Below are positions 18,088-27,885 of a DNA stretch of 52,497 nucleotides, piece after piece. The stretch spans positions 1-52,497 of the forward strand of contig JADEXV010000019.1 of the NCBI GenBank assembly GCA_015206945.1, read 5' to 3'. The translations under genes were made by a program, and so were the position numbers. The notes below the pieces were generated by a model. That model did no database searches and was not told the DNA's origin. It saw only the letters and a program-made list of their open reading frames with translations. Origin of the DNA: Nostocales cyanobacterium LEGE 12452. Its GTDB lineage: Bacteria > Cyanobacteriota > Cyanobacteriia > Cyanobacteriales > Nostocaceae. The stretch's first letter is position 1. Each line of letters opens with the position of its first letter.

Positions 18088-18225
18088 CATCCCTTCGGCT
18101 TCTCTGCGAGACGCTACGCGAACGCTCAGGGCAAGTGGGCATTGGGGATTAATTATTCTCCCCTGCTCCTCTGCTCCCCGCTCGGTCACTGAGCGTAGCC
18201 GAAGTGCTGCTCCCCCACTCCCTAA
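18088..18225. repeat. Composite interspersed repeat upstream of ndhN
   Basis: Two repeat families side by side: the palindromic gcttctctgcgagacgctacgcgaacg type (18097-18125) and a pyrimidine-rich type (ttctcccctgctcctctgc, then cggtcactgagcg and ccgaagtgctgctcc). The second type recurs inside recO at 48885-49035, and the first inside the GNAT gene near 17150. Confidence 0.75.
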
Positions 18226-18510
18226 AAATAGCTCTATAAATTACTGGACAAACATAAATAAATAATTTATATTATTAGATTGTGACCAAAAACGCAAATT
18301 AGGTTGACTTTTTACTGTCATTCTGAGGTAGTGTTAGCATCAAAAACTGACGACTTAATCCAAATTGGATTATCTAACTCAGAGCGATCGTAGACTGGTA
18401 AACTAAGAAAGCTTTCAGGTCAACATTAGAGCTTATGGAAGAATAACTAAAGTTAATCCTAAGCTCCAAGGTACGTTTACTCCTGTGCCTCTAAAAAAAG
18501 CAGGCAAAAA

Positions 18511-18962
18511 CTTAAACAATAGTTTAAGGTGTTTAAGGAAGTAAAACTGAGCAGCAATGTTGGTTTCATGGCATTACGTCAGTCTCAGTTAACGGATACT
18601 GGGCGGTAATAACCGCTTAAGTCCAACTGCAACACGGCAGTAGCCAATCTCCGGGAAGCCGCCCTTCGGGCGTGTAAAAATCGGAAAACCCGCCGACAGC
18701 GCTGCCTCCAGAAAGTGCCAGAGCAATTGCTTGGACGAAAGCATTGCTGCACACAGCTTAAAGCTGTAGCGCCTTGCATTGATTCCAGAAGTTACTCCTT
18801 CCCAACGGGAAGAGACTTGTGGCTGTTCTGGTGATCTAAATGAGTGAAGCTAAACAGATTCACCAAGCAGTAAGGACACGGTTTGTTGTGTCCGAAAGCA
18901 TTTGGAGCGGTTTATTAAAACCATTCCAAATTTCGCAGGCTAACCCAGCCTAAACTGATGCG
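18511..18962 (+). promoter_or_regulatory. Candidate structured leader RNA of the ribosomal-protein operon
   Basis: About 450 nt directly before rplC without a convincing gene but with a dense series of stem-loops. Examples: CTTAAAC/GTTTAAG near 18515; AACTGAG/CTCAGTT 18545-18590; GCGGT/ACCGC 18603-18616; CGCCC/GGGCG 18660-18672; AGCAATTGCTT/AAGCATTGCT 18722-18748; ACAGC/GCTGT 18753-18767; CTTCCC/GGGAAG 18798-18812; GTGAA/TTCAC 18844-18863; GGACAC/GTGTCC 18874-18893; TTTGGA..GGTTT/AAACC..TCCAAA 18901-18930; AGGCT/AGCCT 18937-18951. It does not match tmRNA, RNase P RNA or 6S RNA as I know them. An autoregulatory r-protein leader is the likeliest role (inference). Confidence 0.6.
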
Positions 18963-19025
18963 TACAAAGCGTGTCCTCTAAAGTCCAATTCCAAGGTCAG
19001 CAAGTAGAAAGGAGAACCAGTTACT

Positions 19026-19658
19026 GTGTCTGTAGGTATTCTCGGCACCAAGCTGGGCATGACTCAAATATTTGACGAAGCAGGAGTATCTATTCCTGTA
19101 ACTGTCATTCAAGCAGGGCCATGCACTGTTACACAAGTTAAAACGAAAGAAACCGACGGTTACTTTGCCATTCAAGTTGGTTATGGCGAAGTCAAACCCA
19201 AGGCACTAAACAGACCATTATTGGGTCATTTGGCGAAATCATCTGCCCCAGCATTGCGTCACTTAAATGAATATCACACCGATAGCTCTAGTGATTATGC
19301 TTTAGGTCAAGAGATTAAAGCAGATATTTTTAGCGCTGGTCAAATTGTCGATGTCGTCGGTACAAGCATCGGTCGCGGCTTTGCGGGAAACCAAAAGCGC
19401 AACAACTTTGGTCGCGGGCCAATGTCACACGGTTCCAAAAACCACAGAGCGCCAGGTTCTATTGGTGCTGGTACAACACCAGGTCGTGTCTATCCAGGTA
19501 AGCGGATGGCAGGTCGTTTGGGTGGAAAACGTATTACAATCCGCAAACTGACCATAGTGCGAGTCGATCCAGAACGCAACTTATTGCTGATTAAGGGAGC
19601 TATTCCTGGTAAACCAGGCGCTCTAGTAAGTGTTGTGCCTGCAAAAACAGTGGGATAG
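19026..19658 (+). CDS. rplC: 50S ribosomal protein L3
   Basis: 210-residue L3, an early assembly protein binding near the peptidyl-transferase centre. It begins at GTG ([20 protein letters not shown]) behind AGGAG. The [22 protein letters not shown] loop that reaches into the 23S core is intact. It is the first gene of the cluster; rpsJ, which precedes it in enterobacteria, is absent here as in other cyanobacteria. A long structured leader precedes it. Confidence 0.97.
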   Translation: MSVGILGTKLGMTQIFDEAGVSIPVTVIQAGPCTVTQVKTKETDGYFAIQVGYGEVKPKALNRPLLGHLAKSSAPALRHLNEYHTDSSSDYALGQEIKADIFSAGQIVDVVGTSIGRGFAGNQKRNNFGRGPMSHGSKNHRAPGSIGAGTTPGRVYPGKRMAGRLGGKRITIRKLTIVRVDPERNLLLIKGAIPGKPGALVSVVPAKTVG

Positions 19659-19747
19659 TCAAAAGTCATTAGTCAGTAGTCAGTAGTCATTGGCTAAGGA
19701 CAAAAGACAAATGACAAATGACAAATGACAAAGGACAGATAACAAAG
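19659..19747. repeat. Inverted pair of heptamer repeats, rplC-rplD spacer
   Basis: agtcatt/gtcagta heptamers in the first half and gacaaat heptamers in the second half, mutually complementary, so the spacer mRNA can fold into a long hairpin. The second half also keeps the rplD frame open upstream and creates a false start at 19718. Confidence 0.8.
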
Positions 19748-20386
19748 ATGGTTGAAAGCGTAGTTAAAAATTGGCAAGGAGAACAGGTCGGTGAGACGAC
19801 CTTCGAGTTGCGCGTTGCCAAAGAAGGAACAGCATCTCATATTGTGCACCGCGCCTTAGTACGGCAATTGACCAATGCTCGTCAAGGAAATGCCAGCACA
19901 AAAACTCGTGCTGAAGTAAGAGGTGGCGGTCGTAAACCTTGGCGGCAAAAAGGTACTGGTCGCGCTCGTGCAGGGTCTATTCGTTCACCATTGTGGCGTG
20001 GTGGTGGTGTGATCTTTGGGCCAAAGCCTAGAGACTTCGACCTTAAATTGAACCGCAAAGAGCGACGTTTAGCACTGCGGACAGCATTTGTCGGTCGTAT
20101 TGACGACTTGATCGTAGTAGAAGAATTTAGCACCGAGCTATCTCGCCCGAAGACTAAAGAATTAGTGGCAGCGCTTGCCCGTTGGGGAATAGTACCAGAA
20201 AGCAAGGCACTGTTAATTTTGTCTGAAATTGCGGATACAGATAACGTTTATTTATCAGCCCGCAACATTGAAAATTTAAAACTAATTGCAGCCGACCAGC
20301 TAAATGTTTTTGATTTACTGCACGCTGACAAAATTGTAGTTACGGCATCAGCCCTAGAAAAAATTCAGGAGGTCTACAGTGCCTAG
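19748..20386 (+). CDS. rplD: 50S ribosomal protein L4
   Basis: 212-residue L4, a primary 23S-binding protein whose extended loop lines the exit tunnel. The loop is visible as [20 protein letters not shown] and the [17 protein letters not shown] motif. I take ATG 19748 ([11 protein letters not shown]) as the start; a further upstream ATG at 19718 only reads through repeat DNA. In E. coli L4 controls its own operon, so it is a candidate ligand for the leader upstream of rplC. The 3' end overlaps rplW by 8 nt. Confidence 0.96.
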   Translation: MVESVVKNWQGEQVGETTFELRVAKEGTASHIVHRALVRQLTNARQGNASTKTRAEVRGGGRKPWRQKGTGRARAGSIRSPLWRGGGVIFGPKPRDFDLKLNRKERRLALRTAFVGRIDDLIVVEEFSTELSRPKTKELVAALARWGIVPESKALLILSEIADTDNVYLSARNIENLKLIAADQLNVFDLLHADKIVVTASALEKIQEVYSA

Positions 20387-20693
20387 CTTTGACCCCCGCG
20401 ACCTTGCCGACTTAGTACGTCGCCCAATCGTCACCGAAAAAGCGACCATCTTGATGGAGCAAAATAAGTACACCTTTGAAGTAATTCCAAAGGCATCAAA
20501 GCCAGAAATCAAGGCTGCGATCGAAGACTTGTTTCAGGTCAAGGTTGTAAAAGTCAACACCATCCTACCACCGCGTAAAAAGCGGCGCGTTGGTAAATTT
20601 ATTGGCTATAAGCCCCAATATAAGCGAGCGATCGTCACCGTCGCACCTGGGGATGAAGACAAGATTAGACAAGTTCTATTCCCAGAAGTCTAA
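20379..20693 (+). CDS. rplW: 50S ribosomal protein L23
   Basis: 104-residue L23, located at the tunnel exit where signal recognition particle and trigger factor dock. It shows [20 protein letters not shown] and the [18 protein letters not shown] loop. It starts at GTG within the end of rplD, preceded by AGGAGG inside rplD, so the two are translationally coupled. Confidence 0.97.
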   Translation: MPSFDPRDLADLVRRPIVTEKATILMEQNKYTFEVIPKASKPEIKAAIEDLFQVKVVKVNTILPPRKKRRVGKFIGYKPQYKRAIVTVAPGDEDKIRQVLFPEV

Positions 20694-20791
20694 AAAGTTG
20701 TGAGTTAGGAGTTAGGAGTTAAGAGTTACTGAACTCAAAACTCAACACTCAACACTCAGCACTCAGCACTTAGCACTCAGCACTTAAAAAT
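20694..20791. repeat. Inverted pair of repeats, rplW-rplB spacer
   Basis: gagttag heptamers (gagttaggagttaggag) in the first half and actcaac/actcagc heptamers in the second half. gagtt and aactc arms are complementary. This is a different heptamer family from the gtcatta type but has the same foldback layout. Confidence 0.78.
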
Positions 20792-21655
20792 ATGGGTACC
20801 CGTTCTTATCGCCCTTATACCCCCAGCACTCGCCAAGTTACAATCTCTGACTTTGCGGAAATTACCAGAACCGAGCCAGAAAAATCCTTAACAACCTCGA
20901 AGCATCGCGCTAAAGGTCGGAATAATCACGGACGGATTACTAGTCGTCGCCGGGGTGGCGGACACAAACAACTTTATCGGATCATCGATTTTAAAAGGGA
21001 TAAACATAATATTCCTGCCAAAGTCGCAGCGATTGAATACGATCCTAACCGCAATGCCAGAATTGCCCTTTTGTATTACCAAGATGGCGAAAAACGGTAC
21101 ATACTTCACCCAAACGGATTGAAAGTTGGAACAATAATTGTTTCTGGGCCTGATTCTCCCTTTGAAGATGGTAATGCCTTACCACTCTGGAAGATTCCCT
21201 TAGGTACTAGTGTTCACAACGTAGAATTCACTCCTGGTAAAGGTGGTCAAATTGTACGTGCTGCTGGTGCTAGCGCCCAAGTCGTAGCCAAAGAAGGTAA
21301 TTACGTAACTCTCAAATTACCTTCAGGAGAAGTCCGGTTGATTCGACGCGAGTGCTACGCCACTATTGGGCAAGTAGGCAACACCGATGCGAGAAACCTG
21401 AGTGCAGGTAAAGCCGGACGAAATCGCTGGAAAGGTCGCCGTCCTAAGGTTAGAGGTAGCGTCATGAACCCAGTGGATCACCCACATGGTGGTGGTGAAG
21501 GTAGAGCGCCTATCGGTAGATCGGGGCCTGTTACACCTTGGGGTAAACCCACATTGGGTGCGAAGACACGCAATCGCAAGAAACTTAGCAGCAAGTTGAT
21601 TGTACGTCGTCGTCGTAAGTCTTCTAAACGCGGTCGCGGTGGTCGTGAATCTTAA
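20792..21655 (+). CDS. rplB: 50S ribosomal protein L2
   Basis: 287-residue L2, needed for subunit association and peptidyl-transferase assembly. The start [15 protein letters not shown] is normal for cyanobacteria. The RNA-binding motifs [18 protein letters not shown] and [15 protein letters not shown], with its conserved His, are intact, and the C-terminal basic tail ([17 protein letters not shown]) is complete. Confidence 0.98.
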   Translation: MGTRSYRPYTPSTRQVTISDFAEITRTEPEKSLTTSKHRAKGRNNHGRITSRRRGGGHKQLYRIIDFKRDKHNIPAKVAAIEYDPNRNARIALLYYQDGEKRYILHPNGLKVGTIIVSGPDSPFEDGNALPLWKIPLGTSVHNVEFTPGKGGQIVRAAGASAQVVAKEGNYVTLKLPSGEVRLIRRECYATIGQVGNTDARNLSAGKAGRNRWKGRRPKVRGSVMNPVDHPHGGGEGRAPIGRSGPVTPWGKPTLGAKTRNRKKLSSKLIVRRRRKSSKRGRGGRES

Positions 21656-21762
21656 AGAGTTAGAAGTTATGAGTTTTGAGTTATGAGTTGAATCTAACTT
21701 ATTAACTCCTCACTCCTAACTCCTCACTCCTAATTCCTAAATCCTAAATCCAAAATTGAACT
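21656..21762. repeat. Inverted pair of repeats, rplB-rpsS spacer
   Basis: gagttat-type units (21657-21695) face cactcctaact-type units (21705-21740), complementary over gagtt/aactc and gag/ctc blocks. The tail aaatcctaaatccaaaattg is a further repeat motif. Confidence 0.75.
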
Positions 21763-22041
21763 ATGGGTCGTTCTCTAAAAAAAGGTCCTTTCGTTGCGGA
21801 TCATCTCCTAAAGAAAATTGAAAAGCTCAACGACAACAACAGAAAAGAAGTTATTAAAACTTGGTCACGAGCTTCGACAATTTTGCCTCTAATGGTAGGA
21901 CATACCATAGCTGTTCACAACGGACGCCAACACGTTCCCGTTTTTGTAAATGAACAGATGGTAGGACATAAGTTGGGTGAATTTGCCCCGACACGCACCT
22001 ACAGAGGTCATGGAAAAAGCGACAAAAAAGCAGGTAGGTAG
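21763..22041 (+). CDS. rpsS: 30S ribosomal protein S19
   Basis: 92-residue S19, which contacts S13 and tRNA at the head of the small subunit. [28 protein letters not shown] and the C-terminal [14 protein letters not shown] motifs are all present and full length. Confidence 0.98.
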   Translation: MGRSLKKGPFVADHLLKKIEKLNDNNRKEVIKTWSRASTILPLMVGHTIAVHNGRQHVPVFVNEQMVGHKLGEFAPTRTYRGHGKSDKKAGR

Positions 22042-22137
22042 TTATTAGTCATTGGTCATTTGTCATTTGTCATTGGTCATTAGTTATTAGCTTTCGACAA
22101 AAGACAAAGGATAAAGGACGAAGGACGAAGGACAAAA
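22042..22137. repeat. Inverted pair of heptamer repeats, rpsS-rplV spacer
   Basis: gtcattt/gtcattg heptamers (22049-22085) face gacaaag/gacgaag heptamers (22097-22134). The two arms are complementary and can form one long stem. Confidence 0.8.
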
Positions 22138-22149
22138 TTGGAGAAAATT

Positions 22150-22506
22150 ATGGCTACTAATACTACTGAAGTAAAAGCGATCGCTCGTTTTATCCGCATC
22201 TCGGCCTACAAGGTGCGTCGGGTACTCGATCAAATCCGCGGACGATCTTACCGAGAAGCGTTAATCATCCTGGAATTCATGCCTTATCGCGCCACTGAAC
22301 CCATATTGAAGGTTCTCAGAAGCGCTGCTGCCAATGCCGAACACAACGCTGGGTTAGATCGGACTCAACTAGTGATTACTCAGGCTTATGCCGATCAAGG
22401 ACCACCGTTGAAGCGCTTCCAACCAAGAGCGCAAGGTCGAGCTTACCAAATTCGCAAGCCGACGTGTCATATTACCGTAGCTGTTGCAGCTGCTCCAGAA
22501 AAATAA
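22150..22506 (+). CDS. rplV: 50S ribosomal protein L22
   Basis: 118-residue L22, whose loop lines the exit tunnel. Motifs are [27 protein letters not shown], and the tunnel-loop region [20 protein letters not shown]. The ATG at 22150 preceded by GGAG is preferred over a TTG four codons upstream. Confidence 0.96.
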   Translation: MATNTTEVKAIARFIRISAYKVRRVLDQIRGRSYREALIILEFMPYRATEPILKVLRSAAANAEHNAGLDRTQLVITQAYADQGPPLKRFQPRAQGRAYQIRKPTCHITVAVAAAPEK

Positions 22507-22558
22507 GCACGTTTACCCTATAAATTGCGTAAAGTAAGAAATTTTAGAGGAAGCATTT

Positions 22559-23341
22559 GTGGGACAAAAGATTCATCCAGTTGGTTTTCGCCTGGGTATT
22601 ACACATGAACATCAATCCCGTTGGTTTGCTGTTCCCGATCGCTATCCAGAACTTCTACAAGAAGATTACAAACTCCGTCAATACATAGAACAAAAGCTGG
22701 GTAGACAGGCTCAAAACAACGCCGGAATTTCCGAAGTGCGGATTGAGCGCAAAGCTGACCAAATCGACTTAGAAGTACGCACAGCTAGACCTGGTGTTGT
22801 AGTGGGTCGCGGTGGACAAGGTATCGAATCCTTACGTACCGGACTCCAAGGATTGTTAGGTAGTAATCGTCAAATTCGGATCAACGTAGTTGAAGTTCAA
22901 CGAGTTGATGCTGATGCCTACCTAATTGCCGAATACATTGCTCAACAATTGGAACGTCGGGTTTCCTTTCGGCGGGTAGTGCGGCAATCGATTCAACGTG
23001 CCCAACGTGCTGGTGTCCAAGGTATTAAAATCCAAGTTAGCGGTCGCCTCAACGGTGCGGAAATTGCCCGGACAGAGTGGACTCGTGAAGGTAGAGTACC
23101 TTTACATACCCTACGGGCTGACATTGACTACTCTTATTGCACGGCAAAAACTGTTTACGGCATTTTGGGTATCAAAGTATGGGTGTTTAAGGGAGAAATT
23201 ATTCCTGGACAGGAACCAGATCCACTACCACCAGCAAGCCGCGATCGCGAACGTGACCCCCGCGATCGCGATCGAGAACCCCGTCGCCGTCAACAACAGC
23301 GTCGTCGCCAGCAATTTGAAGACCGCTCAAATGAAGGATAA
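22559..23341 (+). CDS. rpsC: 30S ribosomal protein S3 with Arg/Asp-rich tail
   Basis: 260-residue S3, part of the mRNA entry helicase of the small subunit. It starts at GTG ([13 protein letters not shown]) behind AGAGGAA. The KH domain motif [14 protein letters not shown] and the C-terminal domain ([34 protein letters not shown]) are intact. After about residue 220 there is a charged tail, roughly 35 residues of Arg, Asp, Glu and Gln, encoded around two HIP1 palindromes (23241-23248 and 23262-23269). Such tails vary among cyanobacteria. Confidence 0.97.
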   Translation: MGQKIHPVGFRLGITHEHQSRWFAVPDRYPELLQEDYKLRQYIEQKLGRQAQNNAGISEVRIERKADQIDLEVRTARPGVVVGRGGQGIESLRTGLQGLLGSNRQIRINVVEVQRVDADAYLIAEYIAQQLERRVSFRRVVRQSIQRAQRAGVQGIKIQVSGRLNGAEIARTEWTREGRVPLHTLRADIDYSYCTAKTVYGILGIKVWVFKGEIIPGQEPDPLPPASRDRERDPRDRDREPRRRQQQRRRQQFEDRSNEG

Positions 23342-23421
23342 ATCGTCATTAGTCATTAGTCATTAGTAAATGGCAGATGGCAAATGACAAATGACAAATG
23401 ACAAATGACAAATGACAAACC
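23342..23421. repeat. Inverted pair of heptamer repeats, rpsC-rplP spacer
   Basis: Three gtcatta heptamers (23345-23366) face five or six gacaaat heptamers (23383-23418). This is the most regular of the arrays. Confidence 0.82.
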
Positions 23422-23847
23422 ATGTTAAGCCCTAGAAGAACTAAATTCCGCAAACAACAGCGGGGACGGATGGAAGGACTAGCCACCCGTGGTAGTACCC
23501 TCAACTTCGGTGATTTTGCACTCCAAGCACAAGAACCTGCTTGGATTACCTCGCGTCAAATCGAGGCTTCCCGTCGGGCAATGACTCGTTATATTCGTCG
23601 GGGTGGACAAATCTGGATTCGGATTTTCCCTGATAAACCTGTAACCATGCGTCCTGCTGAAACCCGGATGGGTTCCGGTAAAGGTAATCCAGAATTTTGG
23701 GTAGCGGTAGTCAAGCCAGGACGGATTTTGTTTGAAATTGGTGGAGTTTCTGAAGAAATCGCTCGTGAAGCGATGCGTTTGGCTTCATTTAAACTGCCCA
23801 TCAAAACTAAGTTTATTGTGCGCTCTCAACCACAGGAGCAGGAGTAG
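23422..23847 (+). CDS. rplP: 50S ribosomal protein L16
   Basis: 141-residue L16, which sits near the A-site and helps position t[20 protein letters not shown], the [15 protein letters not shown] block and [19 protein letters not shown] are all present. rpmC follows after 3 nt, the start of a compact repeat-free run of genes. Confidence 0.98.
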   Translation: MLSPRRTKFRKQQRGRMEGLATRGSTLNFGDFALQAQEPAWITSRQIEASRRAMTRYIRRGGQIWIRIFPDKPVTMRPAETRMGSGKGNPEFWVAVVKPGRILFEIGGVSEEIAREAMRLASFKLPIKTKFIVRSQPQEQE

Positions 23848-23850
23848 CTT

Positions 23851-24078
23851 ATGCCTCTTCCCAAGATTTCAGAAGCTAGAGAATTAAGCGACGAGAAGCT
23901 CTCTGATGAAATTGTCGCGATCAAAAGACAACTATTTCAGTTGCGCTTGCAAAAAGCCACCAGACAACTAGAAAAGCCCCATCAGTTCCGACAATTGCGC
24001 CACCGCCTAGCCCAATTGCTGACGCTAGAAACAGAACGCAAACGGGCAGCAAGTCAATCGGCTAAAGAAGCAAAGTAG
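23851..24078 (+). CDS. rpmC: 50S ribosomal protein L29
   Basis: 75-residue L29 at the tunnel exit beside L23. Two-helix layout: ARELSDEKLSDEIVAIKRQLFQLR, then LEKPHQFRQLRHRLAQLLT. Three nt after rplP and six nt before rpsQ. Confidence 0.96.
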   Translation: MPLPKISEARELSDEKLSDEIVAIKRQLFQLRLQKATRQLEKPHQFRQLRHRLAQLLTLETERKRAASQSAKEAK

Positions 24079-24084
24079 GAGATT

Positions 24085-24333
24085 ATGGCAGTTAAAGAAC
24101 GAGTTGGCTTGGTAGTGAGCGATAAAATGCAAAAAACTGTGGTAGTCGCCATAGAAAACCGCGCTCCTCACCCCAAGTACGGCAAGATTGTGGTTAACAC
24201 CCAACGATATAAAGTTCACGACGAAGAAAATCAGTGTAAAGTAGGCGATCGCGTTCGCATTCAGGAAACTAGACCCCTGAGTAAAACCAAGCGCTGGAAA
24301 ATCACAGAAGTCCTGAACGTCAAGCCTACTTAA
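24085..24333 (+). CDS. rpsQ: 30S ribosomal protein S17
   Basis: 82-residue S17, an early 16S-binding OB-fold protein. [26 protein letters not shown], and [19 protein letters not shown] are the diagnostic blocks. AGGAG lies just before the ATG. Confidence 0.97.
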   Translation: MAVKERVGLVVSDKMQKTVVVAIENRAPHPKYGKIVVNTQRYKVHDEENQCKVGDRVRIQETRPLSKTKRWKITEVLNVKPT

Positions 24334-24379
24334 ACCTCATCGTTGTTAGCAACTAACAACATTACAAGGGAGAATAATT

Positions 24380-24748
24380 GTGATTCAACCCCAGACTTAC
24401 CTGAATGTCGCAGATAATAGCGGCGCCCGCAAACTAATGTGCATCCGCATTTTAGGCGGAGGCAACCGTCGTTATGGTTTTATCGGCGATAAAATTATCG
24501 CAGTTGTCAAAGATGCTACACCCAACATGGCTGTAAAAAAGTCTGATGTTGTGGAAGCAGTAATTGTCAGGACTCGTAAAGCTGTAAATCGTGACAGCGG
24601 CATGAGTATTCGCTTTGATGATAACGCTGCTGTAATCATCAACAAAGACGGTAATCCCAGAGGCACACGGGTTTTTGGCCCAGTTGCACGGGAACTGCGC
24701 GATAAAAACTTCACCAAAATTGTTTCTCTGGCTCCGGAGGTGCTTTAA
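24380..24748 (+). CDS. rplN: 50S ribosomal protein L14
   Basis: 122-residue L14 at the subunit interface. It starts at GTG ([22 protein letters not shown]) behind AAGGGAG. The [13 protein letters not shown] and [10 protein letters not shown] motifs complete the protein. Its TAA shares a base with the ATG of rplX (TAATG), so translation is coupled. Confidence 0.98.
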   Translation: MIQPQTYLNVADNSGARKLMCIRILGGGNRRYGFIGDKIIAVVKDATPNMAVKKSDVVEAVIVRTRKAVNRDSGMSIRFDDNAAVIINKDGNPRGTRVFGPVARELRDKNFTKIVSLAPEVL

Positions 24749-25101
24749 TGGCAGCCAAACAGGGTACGCCCAAAGTATTCCACAAAATGCACGTCAAAAC
24801 TGGCGACACCGTACAAGTGATTGCTGGCAAAGACAAAGGAAAAGTTGGCGAAATTACTCAGGCACTTCCCCAACTGAGTAAAGTTATTGTCAAAGGTGTC
24901 AACATTAAAACCAAGCACGTCAAACCCCAGCAAGAAGGGGAATCAGGGCGAATTATTACCCAAGAATTCCCGATTCATAGCTCCAACGTAATGCTTTATT
25001 CCACCAAGCAAAACGTTGCCAGTCGTGTTGGTTACACCTTTACCTCAGAAGGCAAAAAGGTCAGAAAACTCAAGAAAACCGGCGAAATTCTCGATAAATA
25101 A
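24748..25101 (+). CDS. rplX: 50S ribosomal protein L24
   Basis: 117-residue L24, an assembly initiator with a KOW motif ([21 protein letters not shown]). [16 protein letters not shown] is also typical. The start overlaps the rplN stop by one base, preceded by GGAGG within rplN. Confidence 0.97.
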   Translation: MAAKQGTPKVFHKMHVKTGDTVQVIAGKDKGKVGEITQALPQLSKVIVKGVNIKTKHVKPQQEGESGRIITQEFPIHSSNVMLYSTKQNVASRVGYTFTSEGKKVRKLKKTGEILDK

Positions 25102-25168
25102 GAATTAGTCAACTTGAGATTTTAGATTTTTGATTAAATTTAAAATCTAAAATCAAAAATTAAAGCTT
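25102..25168. repeat. AT-rich foldback, rplX-rplE spacer
   Basis: ttttagatttttgatt around 25121-25136 faces aaaatctaaaatcaaaaatt at 25143-25162. This is the tttaga/aaatct repeat type, again an inverted pair able to form a long AT-rich hairpin. Confidence 0.75.
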
Positions 25169-25204
25169 CCCTGACCAAGCCCAGGGATATCAGGACAAAA
25201 AACT

Positions 25205-25753
25205 ATGCCGACAACAAGACTCAAAACCTTATATCAAGAGACAATCGTCCCCAAACTGATTAATCAGTTTCAATATACCAACGTTCATCAAGTACCGAAG
25301 TTGGTAAAGGTTACGATTAACCGAGGTTTGGGTGAAGCAGCTCAAAATGCGAAGTCTCTAGAGGCATCCATCAACGAAATTGCCCTGGTAACAGGTCAAA
25401 AACCAGTGGTGACACGGGCGAAAAAGGCGATCGCTGGCTTTAAGATTCGTCAAGGGATGCCTGTGGGGATCATGGTTACTCTCAGAGCCGAACGGATGTA
25501 TGCCTTTTTTGACAGACTAGTTAGCCTGTCACTACCCAGAATTCGAGATTTTCGCGGCGTTAGCCCTAAAAGCTTTGACGGACGCGGTAACTACACTTTG
25601 GGTGTGAGAGAACAGCTAATTTTTCCAGAAGTCGAATACGACAGCATCGATCAAGTGCGTGGGATGGATATATCCATCATCACCACAGCAAAAAACGACG
25701 AAGAGGGACGCGCCTTACTTAAAGAATTAGGAATGCCCTTTCGCGATCAGTAA
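25205..25753 (+). CDS. rplE: 50S ribosomal protein L5
   Basis: 182-residue L5, which binds 5S rRNA and contacts the P-site t[23 protein letters not shown], the [16 protein letters not shown] loop, and [20 protein letters not shown] are the expected blocks. Full length. Confidence 0.98.
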   Translation: MPTTRLKTLYQETIVPKLINQFQYTNVHQVPKLVKVTINRGLGEAAQNAKSLEASINEIALVTGQKPVVTRAKKAIAGFKIRQGMPVGIMVTLRAERMYAFFDRLVSLSLPRIRDFRGVSPKSFDGRGNYTLGVREQLIFPEVEYDSIDQVRGMDISIITTAKNDEEGRALLKELGMPFRDQ

Positions 25754-25773
25754 GTTCATCTATAGAGGGAACG

Positions 25774-26175
25774 ATGGCGGCTAACGACACAATTGCAGAT
25801 ATGCTGACGCGCATCCGCAATGCCAACCTGGCGCGGCATCAAACTACACAAGTGCCAGCGACAAAATTGACCCGAAGCATTGCCAAAGTGCTACGGGAGG
25901 AAGGCTTTATTGCTGAAATCGAAGAAGCAGAAGAAGGGGTAAAACGCAATCTGGTGATTTCCCTGAAATACAAGGGAAAAAACCGTCAGCCTCTGATCAC
26001 CGCTTTAAAGCGAGTGAGTAAACCTGGCTTGCGTGTTTATTCAAATCGAAAAGAATTACCAAGGGTACTAGGCGGCATTGGCATTGCCATTATTTCTACA
26101 TCCAGTGGCATTATGACTGACCGCGAAGCGCGGCGTCAGAACTTGGGTGGCGAAGTACTTTGTTACGTTTGGTAG
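25774..26175 (+). CDS. rpsH: 30S ribosomal protein S8
   Basis: 133-residue S8, a core 16S-binding protein that in E. coli represses the spc operon. [18 protein letters not shown] and the C-terminal [22 protein letters not shown] motif are intact. It follows rplE by 20 nt. Confidence 0.98.
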   Translation: MAANDTIADMLTRIRNANLARHQTTQVPATKLTRSIAKVLREEGFIAEIEEAEEGVKRNLVISLKYKGKNRQPLITALKRVSKPGLRVYSNRKELPRVLGGIGIAIISTSSGIMTDREARRQNLGGEVLCYVW

Positions 26176-26247
26176 TCATTGGTCATTAGTCATTTGTCAT
26201 TAGTGAAAGACAAAGGACAAAGGACAAATAACAAAGGACAAAAAGTC
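26176..26247. repeat. Inverted pair of heptamer repeats, rpsH-rplF spacer
   Basis: gtcattg/gtcatta heptamers (26175-26204) face gacaaag heptamers (26209-26242). The array keeps the rplF frame open upstream and gives a false start at 26179. Confidence 0.8.
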
Positions 26248-26796
26248 ATGTCACGTATTGGTAAACGTCCAATTACTATTCCCGCCAAAGTTCAAGTGGC
26301 GATCGATGGTACGAATATTGTGGTGAAAGGCCCGAAAGGAGAACTTTCTCGCACTCTCAGAGATAATGTCTCACTCTCTCAAGAGGGGGAAATATTACAC
26401 GTAAATCGTCGGGATGAAACTCGGACATCGAAGCAATTGCACGGCTTGAGCCGCACTTTAGTTGCCAACATGGTCGAGGGAGTTTCCCAAGGTTTTCAGC
26501 GCCGTTTGGAAATTCAAGGTGTTGGTTACAGGGCACAACTTCAAGGGCGTAACCTAGTTTTAAATATGGGTTACAGCCATCAAGTGCAAATTGAACCACC
26601 AGATGGAATTCAATTTGCAGTAGAAGGTACCACTAACGTCATTGTTAGCGGTTATGACAAAGAAATCGTCGGGAACACAGCCGCCAAAATTCGTGCCGTT
26701 CGTCCACCAGAACCTTACAAAGGTAAAGGCATTCGCTATGCCGGTGAAGTGGTCAGACGGAAGGCTGGTAAGACTGGTAAGGGTGGTAAGAAGTAG
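26248..26796 (+). CDS. rplF: 50S ribosomal protein L6
   Basis: 182-residue L6 near the factor-binding site. [17 protein letters not shown] is the normal start, so ATG 26248 is chosen over an upstream in-frame start that translates repeat [17 protein letters not shown] and [19 protein letters not shown] are typical. The rplR ATG follows the stop by 2 nt. Confidence 0.97.
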   Translation: MSRIGKRPITIPAKVQVAIDGTNIVVKGPKGELSRTLRDNVSLSQEGEILHVNRRDETRTSKQLHGLSRTLVANMVEGVSQGFQRRLEIQGVGYRAQLQGRNLVLNMGYSHQVQIEPPDGIQFAVEGTTNVIVSGYDKEIVGNTAAKIRAVRPPEPYKGKGIRYAGEVVRRKAGKTGKGGKK

Positions 26797-26798
26797 AA

Positions 26799-27161
26799 AT
26801 GAAACTTACTCGTAGAGAATCAAAAAACCGTCGTCATCGACGCGTTCGTGGCAAAGTTATTGGCTCCCCAGAACGTCCGCGTTTAGCGGTATTTCGTTCT
26901 AATGAGCATATTTATGCCCAGCTAATTGATGACACTCAGCATCAAACAATCGTGGCTGCATCGACTGTAGAACCAGAGTTGAAATCTAGTTTAGCGTCAT
27001 GTGCAAACTGCGATGCGTCGGTGCAAGTTGGTAAGTTGATCGCAGTGCGATCGCTAGAAAAAGGCATTACCAAAGTAGTCTTTGATCGCGGTGGTAACTT
27101 ATATCATGGTCGTGTCAAAGCACTAGCTGATGCAGCACGCGAAGCTGGTTTAGATTTCTAA
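26799..27161 (+). CDS. rplR: 50S ribosomal protein L18
   Basis: 120-residue L18, a 5S rRNA-binding protein. It shows [21 protein letters not shown] in parts, [14 protein letters not shown], and the C-terminal [24 protein letters not shown]. It follows rplF almost without a gap. Confidence 0.97.
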   Translation: MKLTRRESKNRRHRRVRGKVIGSPERPRLAVFRSNEHIYAQLIDDTQHQTIVAASTVEPELKSSLASCANCDASVQVGKLIAVRSLEKGITKVVFDRGGNLYHGRVKALADAAREAGLDF

Positions 27162-27240
27162 AGTCATTAGTCATTAGTCATTAGTTATTGAACAAATGAC
27201 AAAGGACAAATGACAAATGACAACTGACAACTGACGTTCA
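27162..27240. repeat. Inverted pair of heptamer repeats, rplR-rpsE spacer
   Basis: Three gtcatta units (27163-27187) face gacaaag/gacaaat/gacaact units (27197-27232). Same foldback layout as the other spacers. Confidence 0.8.
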
Positions 27241-27254
27241 CCAGAGCATAAATT

Positions 27255-27782
27255 ATGGCAACAGAGCGTAAAAGTAGAACAAAGCGTGCCAAAAAAGAAG
27301 AAACTACTTGGCAAGAGCGGGTTATCCAAATCCGCCGCGTAAGTAAAGTGGTCAAAGGTGGTAAAAAACTCAGCTTCCGAGCGATCGTTGTCGTCGGTAA
27401 CGAACGCGGTCAGGTTGGAGTTGGAGTAGGCAAAGCTTCAGATGTAATAGGTGCCGTTAAAAAAGGCGTAGCCGACGGCAAAAAACACCTCATTGATATC
27501 CCAATCACCAAATCCAACTCCATCCCCCATCCTATTGATGGTGTCGGTGGCGGTGCAAAAGTGATTATGCGTCCAGCCGCACCTGGTACTGGGGTAATTG
27601 CGGGTGGTGCTGTGCGAACTGTGTTGGAATTGGCAGGAGTTCGTAACGTTTTAGCCAAGCAATTAGGCTCAAACAATCCGCTCAATAATGCTAGAGCCGC
27701 AGTTAATGCCTTATCTACACTGCGTACCCTTGCTGAAGTCGCCGAAGATCGCGGTATTCCTATTCAAAATCTCTACATCTAA
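27255..27782 (+). CDS. rpsE: 30S ribosomal protein S5
   Basis: 175-residue S5, important for decoding accuracy. The dsRNA-binding fold starts [20 protein letters not shown], then [21 protein letters not shown] and [23 protein letters not shown]. The short basic N-terminus is typical of cyanobacteria. Confidence 0.98.
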   Translation: MATERKSRTKRAKKEETTWQERVIQIRRVSKVVKGGKKLSFRAIVVVGNERGQVGVGVGKASDVIGAVKKGVADGKKHLIDIPITKSNSIPHPIDGVGGGAKVIMRPAAPGTGVIAGGAVRTVLELAGVRNVLAKQLGSNNPLNNARAAVNALSTLRTLAEVAEDRGIPIQNLYI

Positions 27783-27870
27783 TTTAGTCATTAGTCATTG
27801 GTCATGAGTCATTAGTGAATAACAAAGGACAAATGACAAATGACAAACGACGAATGACAAACGACAAATG
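27783..27870. repeat. Inverted pair of heptamer repeats, rpsE-rplO spacer
   Basis: gtcatta/gtcattg/gtcatga units (27785-27817) face gacaaat/gacaaac/gacgaat units (27829-27869). Some units are point-mutated, which suggests an older array. Confidence 0.8.
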
Positions 27871-27885
27871 AGAACTTGATAAATT

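Noticed and set aside
18585..18779. 64-codon minus-strand frame in the rplC leader
   Set aside because: Cys/Arg-rich low-quality protein with no homology pattern; it is a by-product of hairpin-rich DNA.
18840..18953. 37-codon plus-strand frame in the rplC leader
   Set aside because: Its codons are fully occupied by stem-loops and there is no good ribosome-binding site; mentioned only as a possible leader peptide.
18722..18962. Hammerhead-like elements (CGAAA after a GGACAC/GTGTCC stem, CTGATG further on)
   Set aside because: The CUGAUGA and GAAA parts are in the wrong order and the core cannot be assembled.
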